Shown: positions 1 through 7,655, numbered from the stretch's first letter. The stretch is 19,864 bases of DNA from Thermoplasmata archaeon (GCA_021845325.1 JAKBRR010000006.1:1-19864); one strand, 5' to 3'. The notes: generated by a model not told the origin, from the letters alone. Made by a program: numbers and translations.

Positions 1-158
1 ATCCAACGATTATTGTCCAACAATGGAATTTCGAAAAGTGTCAAGAAAGATTAATGAATTTTTGTCTTGAGTGATTTTGTAAGTATCTTTCTCTCACAAG
101 TGAAACAGGCGTTTCATAGCAATGGTATTTTACAATTGAAGATAAGTTGTGCAATGTC

Positions 159-1295
159 CTAAATTATACGACTAGTTATAGCCCCTACTACCGCACCTAT
201 CAAAGCAGATAGTGCAATCACATAATATGACTTAAGTAACTGCATGTAACCAGTTATTTGGGTAATAATTAATTCCAAAATCCTGAACTCAGGCTGCACA
301 TCTTCCTCAAAAAGACTGAGCACTTGATTCTTTACAGGCAAAAGAAGCTTTTCCACATCATCTTGTTCAATTTCGCTATATCTCCAGTTTTCAATAGTGT
401 TTTTGGCATCAAAATAGTTATTGATATTCTCCATCAGTTCCGTTATTTCAAAATTTAGGGTTTTGCTATGTTTATTTATGGCTGTAATTTTCAATCTCGA
501 AGTTTCAAGCACCTTTTTATATGTTGTAAGCAATTGAGAATTCAAATCTGTAATATTGCCTAAATTTTCGTGTGCCTTGGAAACCTCCCGTGCTAGTGTA
601 TAAATCGATCCCAGTCTGAATTTTAATCTGTTGTATAACCTTTGAGACACTTTTCCTATGTCTGAACCTTTAGACGATTTCAATTCAATTTTTCCTTCCT
701 CATTTGCAAGGAAAGCCAAAATCTCATCATCATTATAATCAACAATAATACGGATATCAGCTAAATTGGGAGGCACTGATTTAGGAATAAATGGTTTAAG
801 AATCTTTTCGAGTTTGTCCCTTGCATCTAGAAATAGGTTGGCTTCTTCAGTATTTTCTCCAAGTTCACTAAAATACATGACAAAAAAACCATCAACTATG
901 ACTACAAATTTGACTGGGTGATCTATGCTTTCAAATAATTCGTTGGAAAATTTTTCAGTAAGGCGCATATCAGTCTTTTCTAGCGTTACCACAAATTGCA
1001 CTGGTTTCTTATCCAGTATATCGACCAACTCAGTGTCCACAAACTTTCCATCATCAGGTAATGAATAGAAATCTTGAATACTATGTGAATTAAACCTTTG
1101 TAACTCCGTCACTCTGGAGTCTTTTCTTAACGCGTCAATAAATTTAGTGATCTTATCAGGTTCCTTGATCATTTTTTCGATCCGAAAATCTATCAAACTA
1201 AGCCCACCTACTCTGGCAACAATTCTTTTATGTAATGTTGATTCTTCTTTTTTTCCTGTATCTTTATCGTTCACTTCCGAGAAAATTAATTTCAT
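159..1295 (-). CDS. Tail-anchored protein of unknown function (378 aa)
   Basis: I do not recognise the family. The protein is soluble and charged over most of its length, with a mixed alpha/beta first half (for example PVQFVVTLEK and HPVKFVVIVDGFFVMYF strands around residues 98-141). A long helical region follows, and a single hydrophobic segment at the extreme C-terminus (about residues 354-376, VIALSALIGAVVGAI) ends in a short basic tail, SRII. That layout fits a tail-anchored protein with its main domain in the cytoplasm. The ATG at 1295 is the natural start; the reading frame upstream is short and AT-rich. It diverges from the integrase gene, sharing a region of about 180 bases. No catalytic motif is visible, so function is open; a phage-exclusion or sensor role is only a guess from the mobile-element context. 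Confidence 0.8.
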   Translation of the reverse strand: MKLIFSEVNDKDTGKKEESTLHKRIVARVGGLSLIDFRIEKMIKEPDKITKFIDALRKDSRVTELQRFNSHSIQDFYSLPDDGKFVDTELVDILDKKPVQFVVTLEKTDMRLTEKFSNELFESIDHPVKFVVIVDGFFVMYFSELGENTEEANLFLDARDKLEKILKPFIPKSVPPNLADIRIIVDYNDDEILAFLANEEGKIELKSSKGSDIGKVSQRLYNRLKFRLGSIYTLAREVSKAHENLGNITDLNSQLLTTYKKVLETSRLKITAINKHSKTLNFEITELMENINNYFDAKNTIENWRYSEIEQDDVEKLLLPVKNQVLSLFEEDVQPEFRILELIITQITGYMQLLKSYYVIALSALIGAVVGAITSRII

Positions 1296-1451
1296 TGCAT
1301 ATACTTTTTTCTATAATGTGAATACAACATTCGAAGCGTTTCAAAAAAATTCTGACTTTTAAATTAAAATTGTATAATTCTCATACACTTAATTAGGCTT
1401 TGCAGAGCAATGTTATTTCTGAAAAAATTTAGTTGAGTATTTAAAGCAAAG

Positions 1452-1459
1452 TTTATAAA
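1452..1459 (+). promoter_or_regulatory. TATA-like box of the integrase gene
   Basis: The motif TTTATAAA is centred about 24 bases before the ATG at 1479. That is the spacing expected if transcription starts at the codon itself (leaderless). It lies only 5 bases before the upstream ATG at 1464, which therefore probably falls outside the mRNA. Confidence 0.55.
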
Positions 1460-1478
1460 CTGCATGGTAATAATTATC

Positions 1479-2438
1479 ATGCAAGGAGAAACTAAAATCA
1501 CGAGTGTGAGAATTAGCATTGACCTGCTTGAAAAAGCCAATCAGCAAGGGCTGAATCTTTCCAAGTGGATGAATGTCAAGCTTGATGAGTTTTTGAATGG
1601 GAAACTTACAACGATTTCCAACAACGAAAGAAAGATAACAAGAGAGCTTGTAGTAAAGATGTCAGATGGTTTCAAGGCATGGCTGATCTCTAACAGAAAC
1701 GATAAGAATTATATCAAGAGCCTTGAGATGTACCTCACGAAATACTTTAATGGCCTGATTCTGTCATCTCCTCAAAACATCATAGAGTACACTTCAAAAA
1801 TGAAAACAACATCAAAATACCCCATTCTAGCCCTTCGATTGTACATCAAATATCTTGAGGAGACAAGGCAGTTATCGTCAGAAGATGCAACCCATCTGAA
1901 GAAAGTCCTCAAGGTCAAGAAATCAAAGCCTGACACATACGTACCGACTGATGAGAAGATCAATGAGGCTTATGAGAAATTGACTAATGACAAGGACAAG
2001 CTTCTCTTTCAAATTCTTGCATTCAGTGGCGTTAGAATAACGGAAATGTCCAAGATGCTTTTGGAATATGATCCTCAGAATCTCACAAGAAAGGGTTCAT
2101 ATGCAAGATATTCACTTAACTTCAATCGTGGTCAGAAGAGGTCTTTCTACGTTTATATGCCGATTGAGGTGGCTGATAAGGTGAGAAGATTCTACAAGGT
2201 GGATGCAAAGGCCATCACAAAATTGTTTGGCATAAAGACAGGATTAACACCCAAATACTTTAGAAAGTGGTTCTATAATAAGGTTATAATGGCAGGAGTT
2301 CCTGAAAGTGTAGCAGATTTCTATGAGGGAAGATCACCTGCAACTGTTGGGTCATCAAACTATCTTGCTAAGACACAGCAGGCAGACCACTGGTATGGAA
2401 CAGCAATGGAAACATTAAAAGATGTTATCCTAATTTGA
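1479..2438 (+). CDS. int: SSV-type tyrosine recombinase (integrase) with N-terminal ribbon-helix-helix domain
   Basis: Site-specific integrase of the archaeal virus/plasmid type (Pfam Phage_integr_3-like). In numbering from the ATG at 1479 the catalytic residues are R186 (SGVRITEM), K220 (GQKRSFYV), K259-x-x-R262 (PKYFRKW), R285 (EGRSP) and nucleophile Y295 (SSNYL). This is the R-K-KxxR-R-Y set of SSV1 integrase, with the same 3-, 23- and 10-residue spacings over the last four positions. Residues 6-42 look like a ribbon-helix-helix DNA-binding domain: strand ITSVRIS, then two helices around NLSKWMNVKLDEFL. I prefer 1479 over the in-frame ATG at 1464 because the TATA-like box at 1452-1459 would place the transcript start at 1479. 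The gene is intact, not split as in an integrated SSV provirus, so the element is either free, integrated by the non-disrupting mode, or carries a second copy elsewhere. Confidence 0.9.
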   Translation: MQGETKITSVRISIDLLEKANQQGLNLSKWMNVKLDEFLNGKLTTISNNERKITRELVVKMSDGFKAWLISNRNDKNYIKSLEMYLTKYFNGLILSSPQNIIEYTSKMKTTSKYPILALRLYIKYLEETRQLSSEDATHLKKVLKVKKSKPDTYVPTDEKINEAYEKLTNDKDKLLFQILAFSGVRITEMSKMLLEYDPQNLTRKGSYARYSLNFNRGQKRSFYVYMPIEVADKVRRFYKVDAKAITKLFGIKTGLTPKYFRKWFYNKVIMAGVPESVADFYEGRSPATVGSSNYLAKTQQADHWYGTAMETLKDVILI

Positions 2439-2443
2439 TTTTT

Positions 2444-2662
2444 ATGGACTCTAATTTTGTATATTGTGTAATATGTGCTAAGCGCTTCAGACCTGTTAAT
2501 GCATATAGGATATTTCTAGATGAGGTAGAGGAAGTCCCTTGGAGCACACCTGAACGCCGTGAATATAAGGGAGGCAATCATATCTATATATGTTCTGAAA
2601 AATGCTATCACGACTTCAAAAAGAATATGAAAGAATTCTGGGATCCGAAGGGTGTATACTGA
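2444..2662 (+). CDS. Small YHS/TRASH-like zinc-finger protein (72 aa)
   Basis: A 72-residue protein beginning 5 bases after the integrase stop and probably co-transcribed with it. It has a YCVIC pair (C8-x2-C11) and an ICSEKCYHDF block (C50-x3-C54-x3-F). The C-x2-C ... (Y/F)-x-C-S-x2-C-x3-F arrangement is that of TRASH/YHS treble-clef zinc fingers, which bind metal and often sense it or contact nucleic acid. An alternative TTG start at 2435 overlaps the integrase stop and would add three residues; I chose the ATG. The integrase linkage suggests an accessory role in the mobile element, but that is inference. Confidence 0.75.
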   Translation: MDSNFVYCVICAKRFRPVNAYRIFLDEVEEVPWSTPERREYKGGNHIYICSEKCYHDFKKNMKEFWDPKGVY

Positions 2663-2812
2663 AAATATTCATATTAAACTTCATTCCGATCCGGTAACTA
2701 ATGTAAGGATTAAACCATCAGATGATCCATAGCATTGGAGATTAAAAATCAATGAAGAACGTAAATTAATGTTACATGCACAGGCTTTCTTACTTACCAT
2801 TGGATATAGAAA

Positions 2813-2820
2813 TTTATTTA
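2813..2820 (+). promoter_or_regulatory. TATA-like box of the surface protein gene
   Basis: The motif TTTATTTA is centred about 26 bases before the GTG at 2843. It supports that GTG as a leaderless start. Confidence 0.5.
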
Positions 2821-2842
2821 ATCAAACAAAATCTATACATTT

Positions 2843-4723
2843 GTGCACAAACTAATAACTGCAATGATTGTAGTAGCAGTTCTGGCATCTGGCTTAACAG
2901 TTGGATTAGTTTATCATAATGACCATAAGAATTTGAAATCTCCCGGAACTTTAGTTCCAGTTCCAACAACAAATAATACTAATTCAAATAACACAACAAG
3001 TTCCAATAATAAAACTTCAAATAATGCATCAGGGATTGTCATAGCTCAGTACTCGGTGACCAACAAGACTGTGGAAATACCGAATCCACACGATGACCTT
3101 ATGCATATCAGGGTTTATGTGCCAGGGGTTTCAGTACTTTCTTTGTCTGTAACAGATCCCAACGGCAATGCTCCATTTGATTCTGGCTTTAGCCAGACGA
3201 TATCAGGATACTATAACACTACAATTCCTATATCTTTCTCCTATGTGAATGAAACTGGAATCTATCGATACTCTCTTTCACTGGGTTATAACTCCTATAC
3301 TGCTACCAGAGTTTTGAACATTACAGTAATTCCTAGAATGATCGCTTATTTAAATGGACCTACAATCGGGGAAGTTGGTGTGAGCGAAGTATGGGGTGTA
3401 TCTATTAGTGGCGGTATGAAACCATATAACCTTTCGTGGGTTATCTCTAATTCCGGTTCTTCCTTGAACGAAAGCAATACTGGAAACACCCTTTCATATG
3501 TACCAATATTGAATGGCACTATTTCAGTTCTAGTTATAATCACAGATATACTTGGTTATCATTACACCCTAAATAAGGAAATAACCGTGGAAAGAGATTT
3601 AGGTAAACCTATAATTTCTGCATATGATGAAGGCAACCCTGTTACGCAGCTAAATCCTTTTACTATTAATGTAGGTCTTGATGCTCTATTCCAGGTCAGC
3701 CTCAACAGTACAGGCGTAATACCATACACTTACCATTGGTACCTAAATAACACTCCCATCGACCCAAACTATCTTGATCTCTCCCAAATAAACTATGTGT
3801 TTATATATCCCGGTAATTACGTTGTAAGTTGTAATGTTACAGATGCGAACGGTTTTTCTCAAAACTCTTCTATCCCAGTAAGAGTTTATTCAGATCCTGT
3901 TGTCAACATATCATCGCTACAGACCTATGTGATTGACGGAAATTATGCTTTTATTAGCGCAAAAATAACCGGTGGATCTGGTGATTTTAAATATATGATT
4001 GATGGGACGTCAGGATATACTTCTGGGTCGTTTAATGTGGCTTTGTCTAGTTTTGACCTCGTTACAGGTGATAATTCAATAAAATTATATCTGCAAGATT
4101 TAAAAGGAGGATGGAATGCCCAAAGCAACACTGTGAACGTTTACTTCTACTCGTTAAATCCTTCAATATCAGTTGGCAAAACGCTGATTGATGCAAATAT
4201 GACTGACCAGTTGAATGGAAGTTATTCTTACTCCGGTTCGGGATCAGGATTTGGACCATACACGTTTGGGTGGTATATCAACGGCAAATACTATTCAAAC
4301 TTGCAGAACGTGAATGCCCTCATAGAGGACTCTGGGAAGGTTTCAATAGAATTTACAGTCACAGACTCACTGGGTCAGTCTCAGTCAACTACTTCGTATA
4401 TCAAGGTAAATCCAAAACTAAACTTTACACTTGCTTATACTGAGGCCCCACAGTATGGATCGTATGTAGTGAACATATATGCCAATATAACCGGAGGAAC
4501 ATATATAACAAATGTAAGTTCTTACTATCCCGGTTTCAATGAATATTATTACATTAACTTCTATGCTGGTAATTTGGATTATCAACCCTATGCATCTGAA
4601 TTACAAAAGAATGTTGTTTTAACTCAAGATTACATCGCAGGGGCAAAGACGACTTTAAAAGTTGTTGTCCAGGATGGAATTGGAGATACTGTCATAAAAT
4701 ATGTAACAATAATCACTCCGTAG
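2843..4723 (+). CDS. Secreted or membrane-anchored surface protein with beta-sandwich repeats (626 aa)
   Basis: Residues 3-25 form a signal anchor or signal peptide (MHKLITAMIVVAVLASGLTVG). Residues about 32-66 are a low-complexity Asn/Ser/Thr/Pro linker. The rest looks like at least five tandem PKD/Ig-like beta-sandwich units, shown by recurrent stretches such as KPYNLSWVI, YTYHWYLNN and YTFGWYING followed by NYVVSCNVTDANG or VSIEFTVTDSLGQS. Many N-x-S/T sequons are present, as expected of an archaeal N-glycosylated cell-surface protein. No C-terminal membrane helix is visible, so it would be held by the N-terminus or released. The GTG start fits the TATA-like box 26 bases upstream. It may be a host S-layer or adhesion protein, or a plasmid/virus-encoded surface factor; its place between mobile genes favours the second, weakly. 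Confidence 0.85.
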   Translation: MHKLITAMIVVAVLASGLTVGLVYHNDHKNLKSPGTLVPVPTTNNTNSNNTTSSNNKTSNNASGIVIAQYSVTNKTVEIPNPHDDLMHIRVYVPGVSVLSLSVTDPNGNAPFDSGFSQTISGYYNTTIPISFSYVNETGIYRYSLSLGYNSYTATRVLNITVIPRMIAYLNGPTIGEVGVSEVWGVSISGGMKPYNLSWVISNSGSSLNESNTGNTLSYVPILNGTISVLVIITDILGYHYTLNKEITVERDLGKPIISAYDEGNPVTQLNPFTINVGLDALFQVSLNSTGVIPYTYHWYLNNTPIDPNYLDLSQINYVFIYPGNYVVSCNVTDANGFSQNSSIPVRVYSDPVVNISSLQTYVIDGNYAFISAKITGGSGDFKYMIDGTSGYTSGSFNVALSSFDLVTGDNSIKLYLQDLKGGWNAQSNTVNVYFYSLNPSISVGKTLIDANMTDQLNGSYSYSGSGSGFGPYTFGWYINGKYYSNLQNVNALIEDSGKVSIEFTVTDSLGQSQSTTSYIKVNPKLNFTLAYTEAPQYGSYVVNIYANITGGTYITNVSSYYPGFNEYYYINFYAGNLDYQPYASELQKNVVLTQDYIAGAKTTLKVVVQDGIGDTVIKYVTIITP

Positions 4724-4962
4724 CTTCCTTCTTCAATTATTTATACTCTCTTTGGTATTGAATGAATTGCTACCTCATCAAATTTTCTTGAAGGCAAACA
4801 CTGATAGTACAAGGTTATTCAGATTTAATCTTCAGGCAGGTTGATGATAAAAAATATTACAAGCAGTCAGAAAAATAAGGGAGGGATTGTAAAATATTCA
4901 TAGATAATAGTATCAGAGTTTCTCCGGTAGTCCATACATTTCTTCCTCATTCATTGATGGGA

Positions 4963-5247
4963 TTATTTCAACCCCTTTATGAATAGGCCGTATTTTGCGT
5001 GAAATATGTTCGCTATTACTGAATCAACCGCATCATCGAAACTCCAACCGTGGGATACGCTATCCTCAGTCATCTTCAAATTCTGCTTAATCATTGTTCC
5101 ATAGTACTTTGGTGGCACAATTTGTGTGTCTCCAAGCATCATGAAGATTCTTGCAGTTGCATTTCTCCACTTCTGTTGCATGTCGTTTTCTGCCAAGACT
5201 TCTATTTGTCTTCGTTTAATTTCTGGCATCTTCCAAGCATCTTTCAT
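4963..5247 (-). CDS. Conserved-looking hypothetical protein (94 aa)
   Basis: Last gene of a three-gene minus-strand operon. Its ATG overlaps the stop of the preceding gene in an ATGA tetranucleotide, which indicates translational coupling. The sequence is mostly helical and basic in its first half (PEIKRRQIEVLAENDMQQKW), followed by a hydrophobic patch (IFMMLGD) and no signal peptide or membrane helix. I do not recognise the family and see no catalytic motif. Coupling to the two upstream genes implies a shared role. Confidence 0.7.
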   Translation of the reverse strand: MKDAWKMPEIKRRQIEVLAENDMQQKWRNATARIFMMLGDTQIVPPKYYGTMIKQNLKMTEDSVSHGWSFDDAVDSVIANIFHAKYGLFIKGLK

Positions 5248-5603
5248 TGTAGACCATACCCCTTGCTATTTTCGCCTTTATTTTCTCCATTGTCGCCTAC
5301 ATATCTGTATCTTGTGTGTCCATCGGGGTCCACGCCATCTGGAACTAATAGCCCCTCCTTTACCCCCTCCTCCGTTACGACAGCCAACATGAAAAACGAC
5401 CTGAGTTGCAGAAGTTGCCTCCATCCTTTCTTTGGATTTTTGATCTTTCCGCAAAGGATTTCCTGTAATTCGATCTCTTCAATAGTTGGCTCATCATACA
5501 GGTCATCATGGAAGAAAACCCGGCTGTATTCCAGATTTTCTTCAATCCAGTCAAAGGCTTTCTTGAGTTTTGGAGGGATATTCTTTATAGTCTTTCTATT
5601 CAT
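5244..5603 (-). CDS. Hypothetical protein (119 aa)
   Basis: Middle gene of the minus-strand operon. Its ATG shares one base with the upstream stop (TAATG), and its own stop overlaps the next start (ATGA). The N-terminus is basic and helical (NIPPKLKKAFDWIEENLEY), the middle is acidic (DDLYDEPTIEEIELQEIL), and the C-terminal 25 residues are Gly/Asn-rich (GDNGENKGENSKGYG) and probably disordered. No family is recognised. Confidence 0.7.
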   Translation of the reverse strand: MNRKTIKNIPPKLKKAFDWIEENLEYSRVFFHDDLYDEPTIEEIELQEILCGKIKNPKKGWRQLLQLRSFFMLAVVTEEGVKEGLLVPDGVDPDGHTRYRYVGDNGENKGENSKGYGLQ

Positions 5604-5929
5604 TAGAACTCCACATCCTTCTCAAGCTCGGCTATCAGTTGCAGAATGTAATCTTGGTCTTCATGGCAGAAACAACTGCACTCTAGTAAGTCGTTATCAG
5701 GGCAAGCCAGACAGTTGCCAGTTGCACATGGTTCACTTATCAGACTGATATAGCTTGTTTTCTTTTCTGCTACACATTTGGAGCACTCAAAGTCCCCTGT
5801 TTCCTTGTTCACTATCTCAGGCAGGTAGTCAGTATAAAATTCGTGTCCTTGCGAACACCTGACTAACCACACCTCCTTTGGCTTTTTCTCAATGGGGTTA
5901 TTCACCATAATTGTATAGATTAGGGACAT
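5603..5929 (-). CDS. Cysteine-rich putative zinc-binding protein (108 aa)
   Basis: First gene of the minus-strand operon. It carries nine cysteines: C25 with H29, a C49-x2-C52 pair, C68, a C73-x2-C76 pair, and C84/C86/C88 with H89 (ECSCFCHE). Enough ligands are present for two or three zinc sites. There is no signal peptide. An alternative in-frame ATG at 5908 (MVNNP) would remove seven hydrophobic residues and may be the true start. A TATA-like box on the minus strand near 5961-5970 would give a short leader of roughly 12 bases to the ATG at 5929. The family is unknown; a nucleic-acid-binding or regulatory zinc protein is the simplest reading. Confidence 0.7.
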   Translation of the reverse strand: MSLIYTIMVNNPIEKKPKEVWLVRCSQGHEFYTDYLPEIVNKETGDFECSKCVAEKKTSYISLISEPCATGNCLACPDNDLLECSCFCHEDQDYILQLIAELEKDVEF

Positions 5930-5960
5930 AGTAAATTATTCAGTTTTTTGCAGGATACAA

Positions 5961-5970
5961 GTTTTATTTA
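5961..5970 (-). promoter_or_regulatory. Probable TATA box of the 5929-4963 operon
   Basis: On the minus strand this reads TAAATAAAAC, preceded by a long run of T and A. It lies 32-41 bases before the ATG at 5929, which would allow a short 5' leader. Confidence 0.35.
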
Positions 5971-6159
5971 AAAAAAAATTTCATCTTATATTTCATTAGC
6001 CAGTAATAAAATAATCATATATCCGATTGCGTAATGGAAATACGTCAATAAATGTACGGCATTTAACTTAAAATAGTAAATTTACATACGGTGATAGTCG
6101 AACACAATTTTACAAAATTCCAAGTTCGGAAATATAAACTGTGAAACTCTGTGAGACAA

Positions 6160-6170
6160 TTTATATATAT
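6160..6170 (+). promoter_or_regulatory. TATA-like box of the DUF3800 gene
   Basis: The stretch TTTATATATAT sits about 25 bases before the GTG at 6190, matching a leaderless promoter and supporting that start codon. Confidence 0.5.
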
Positions 6171-6189
6171 GTATCATTATTGAAACAGC

Positions 6190-6954
6190 GTGCCAGGATT
6201 CAATTTATATATAGACGAGAGTTATGACAAAAATGCCCAATTTATTACATTGGCAGGTGTTATAGTTCCGCATGATAGGTGGCATCTAATAAATAGACAA
6301 TTGAATGACCTGAAAAAACGTTATTTTGGAGAAAAGCCCTTTAATCTCAAAGATATGAGGCGTCACAGGCATTCACGAGACAAGAGATGGGACAATCTAA
6401 CCTCTATTCAAAAGAATAATTTCAACAATGAATATCATAAAATTCTTGATAATGGGATCCAGCTGGTAGTGTCCTTGATAGATAAATCCAAGATGAATAA
6501 AAAAGATAAGGAGACATTGTTTAAACTATCCTATAGCTTTCTAGTAGAAAGGTTTGAATATCACTTGGACTCATATCAAGACTCATATGGATCAATAATT
6601 TATGATTCTGCTCACAAATCCAAAGAAATTGAAAATCTTGTGAAAGAGCATAAGGAGATTTTAGAAAAGGGAGTAATAGTTAAGGGGTACTCAGTCATTG
6701 ACAATGGTGATGGAACCGTTACAATTGAGTTTAATACCCCAACTCGACGACCAATAAAAAAGATAATTGACAATCTTACTTTTCAGAATGATAATGACAA
6801 CAATTTCATTCAAATTGCTGACTTAGTTGCTGCAGCCTTTTCAGCAGAATACAATAGAAATTTGAGCAGTTTTTCATCACCATATAAGACATTACTGAGA
6901 GCCGATATTCACGGCGAAGTTTTAGGTTACGGTATCAAGATATTTCCAAAATAG
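6190..6954 (+). CDS. DUF3800 protein (RNase H-like fold)
   Basis: The protein begins with the hallmark strand and motif of DUF3800 (PF12686): NLYIDES with D9 and E10, followed by a LAGVIVP strand. Further family marks are IIYDSAH with D139 and the C-terminal FIQIADLVAAAFS with Q208 and D211. D9, D139 and D211 are in the positions expected for a metal-binding RNase H-like site, so nuclease activity is plausible although the family is poorly characterised. Length (254 residues) is normal. It starts at a GTG supported by a TATA-like box 25 bases upstream and has no close operon partner. DUF3800 genes are common in defence islands and on mobile elements, in keeping with the nuclease-rich neighbourhood. 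Confidence 0.88.
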   Translation: MPGFNLYIDESYDKNAQFITLAGVIVPHDRWHLINRQLNDLKKRYFGEKPFNLKDMRRHRHSRDKRWDNLTSIQKNNFNNEYHKILDNGIQLVVSLIDKSKMNKKDKETLFKLSYSFLVERFEYHLDSYQDSYGSIIYDSAHKSKEIENLVKEHKEILEKGVIVKGYSVIDNGDGTVTIEFNTPTRRPIKKIIDNLTFQNDNDNNFIQIADLVAAAFSAEYNRNLSSFSSPYKTLLRADIHGEVLGYGIKIFPK

Positions 6955-7310
6955 AGAGACATAACATAAGTTACATTTTGTTTCATTTTCTTACCTCATA
7001 GCGCGAACCAAGTAGAAGAATCGCTATTTTCCGAGGAGTCGACCAAGAAAAATAAAACAGTTGATCCAGATGTTCATTTTTGCATCGAAGTGATCTTCCG
7101 AAAATCTAGTAATTCTAGCCTCAGAGCAAGCTCTACGATTTTACCAGGAGCTCATGGTCACACGTTGAGACCAGTAGCAATATGAAATATTTACTCAGCA
7201 CTTGGAATTACTCAGTAACTTTCAGAATCTTTTGCTGTGCCAGAATCATTACAGGTCATTAATTGCAGAGTTAGTTCATTAGCGGGTTAAGAAAATTATT
7301 CAAACAGTAA
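6955..7310. other. Intergenic stretch with a start-less open frame
   Basis: No convincing gene. A plus-strand frame is open from about 6970 to the TGA at 7183 (roughly 70 codons) but has no ATG, and its composition (VHFCIEVIFRKSSNSSLRAS, then LPGAHGHTLRPVAI) matches no family I know. It could be the tail of a decayed gene. A weak hairpin, TGGTC-(9)-GACCA, lies near 7154-7172. The rest is AT-rich sequence leading to the promoter of the gene at 7341. Confidence 0.3.
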
Positions 7311-7311
7311 A

Positions 7312-7319
7312 ATATTAAA
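7312..7319 (+). promoter_or_regulatory. TATA-like box of the 7341-9465 unit
   Basis: The motif ATATTAAA is centred about 25 bases before the ATG at 7341, consistent with a leaderless first gene. Confidence 0.4.
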
Positions 7320-7340
7320 ACAAGATTGTAATATTAAATT

Positions 7341-7604
7341 ATGGAATCAAGCATTAAAACAACTGCTTCTGAAGAGAGAATTGGTAAAAGAAAGCCACGT
7401 TCTCCATATAAATGGCACGTTTCATCTCAAAAATTAAAAGACTCGTTGAAGGAAGCATGGAAGAACAGAGAGCATAATGGGTATGGTTCAAAACAAAAAC
7501 CTACGGAAGAAACCAAAAGAAAAACGAGTGAATCACACAAAAGAAGGTGGCAAAGAATACACCAGGCCATGAAGTTACTGGAAGAGATGGAGGGAGAAGA
7601 GTAA
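7341..7604 (+). CDS. Small basic protein with two NUMOD3-like helices (87 aa)
   Basis: Very Lys/Arg-rich and predicted helical. Two segments look related: residues 29-43 (SQKLKDSLKEAWKNR) and 55-72 (TEETKRKTSESHKRRWQR). The second resembles NUMOD3 (PF07460), a DNA-binding helix motif normally attached to homing endonucleases (consensus like SEETKxKxSExxKxRW). Here the motif stands alone without a GIY-YIG or HNH domain. It may be a sequence-specific DNA-binding protein or a remnant of a homing endonuclease. The C-terminus (LLEEMEGEE) is acidic. It is the first gene of a three-gene unit; the next gene starts 51 bases downstream after a strong hairpin. The NUMOD3 assignment is by eye and moderate at best. 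Confidence 0.65.
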   Translation: MESSIKTTASEERIGKRKPRSPYKWHVSSQKLKDSLKEAWKNREHNGYGSKQKPTEETKRKTSESHKRRWQRIHQAMKLLEEMEGEE

Positions 7605-7615
7605 TTAAAAAATAA

Positions 7616-7645
7616 TTGAGGTAGTAGTTGGCAGCTACACCTCAA
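7616..7645 (+). promoter_or_regulatory. Intercistronic hairpin just before a ribosome-binding site
   Basis: TTGAGGT (7616-7622) pairs fully with ACCTCAA (7639-7645). After one bulged A, GTAG (7624-7627) pairs with CTAC (7635-7638), closing a 7-base loop. The stem ends directly against the GGAG Shine-Dalgarno sequence (7646-7649) of the gene at 7656. It could protect the downstream mRNA end, cause partial termination, or control access to the Shine-Dalgarno sequence. Confidence 0.55.
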
Positions 7646-7655
7646 GGAGTAATCA

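Noticed and set aside
12..24. Short palindrome ATTGT-CCA-ACAAT near the left edge
   Set aside because: A 5-base stem in AT-rich DNA is common by chance, and nothing adjacent gives it a role.
1464..1478. Upstream ATG of the integrase as the start
   Set aside because: It is only 5 bases after the TATA-like box and would add just MVIII; the ATG at 1479 fits promoter spacing.
4914..4961. Minus-strand 13-codon frame (MNEEEMYGLPEKL) after the three-gene operon
   Set aside because: Too short to support as a gene, with no Shine-Dalgarno sequence and no known counterpart.
5050..5748. Long plus-strand open frame of 232 codons
   Set aside because: It runs antisense to three tightly coupled minus-strand genes, and its Ser/Cys/Phe/Pro-rich composition is that of a shadow frame.
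6150..6157. TGTGAGAC identical to the outer 8 bases of the insertion-sequence end
   Set aside because: Only 8 bases match, with no similarity beyond and no second end nearby; such a match is expected by chance in a window of this size.
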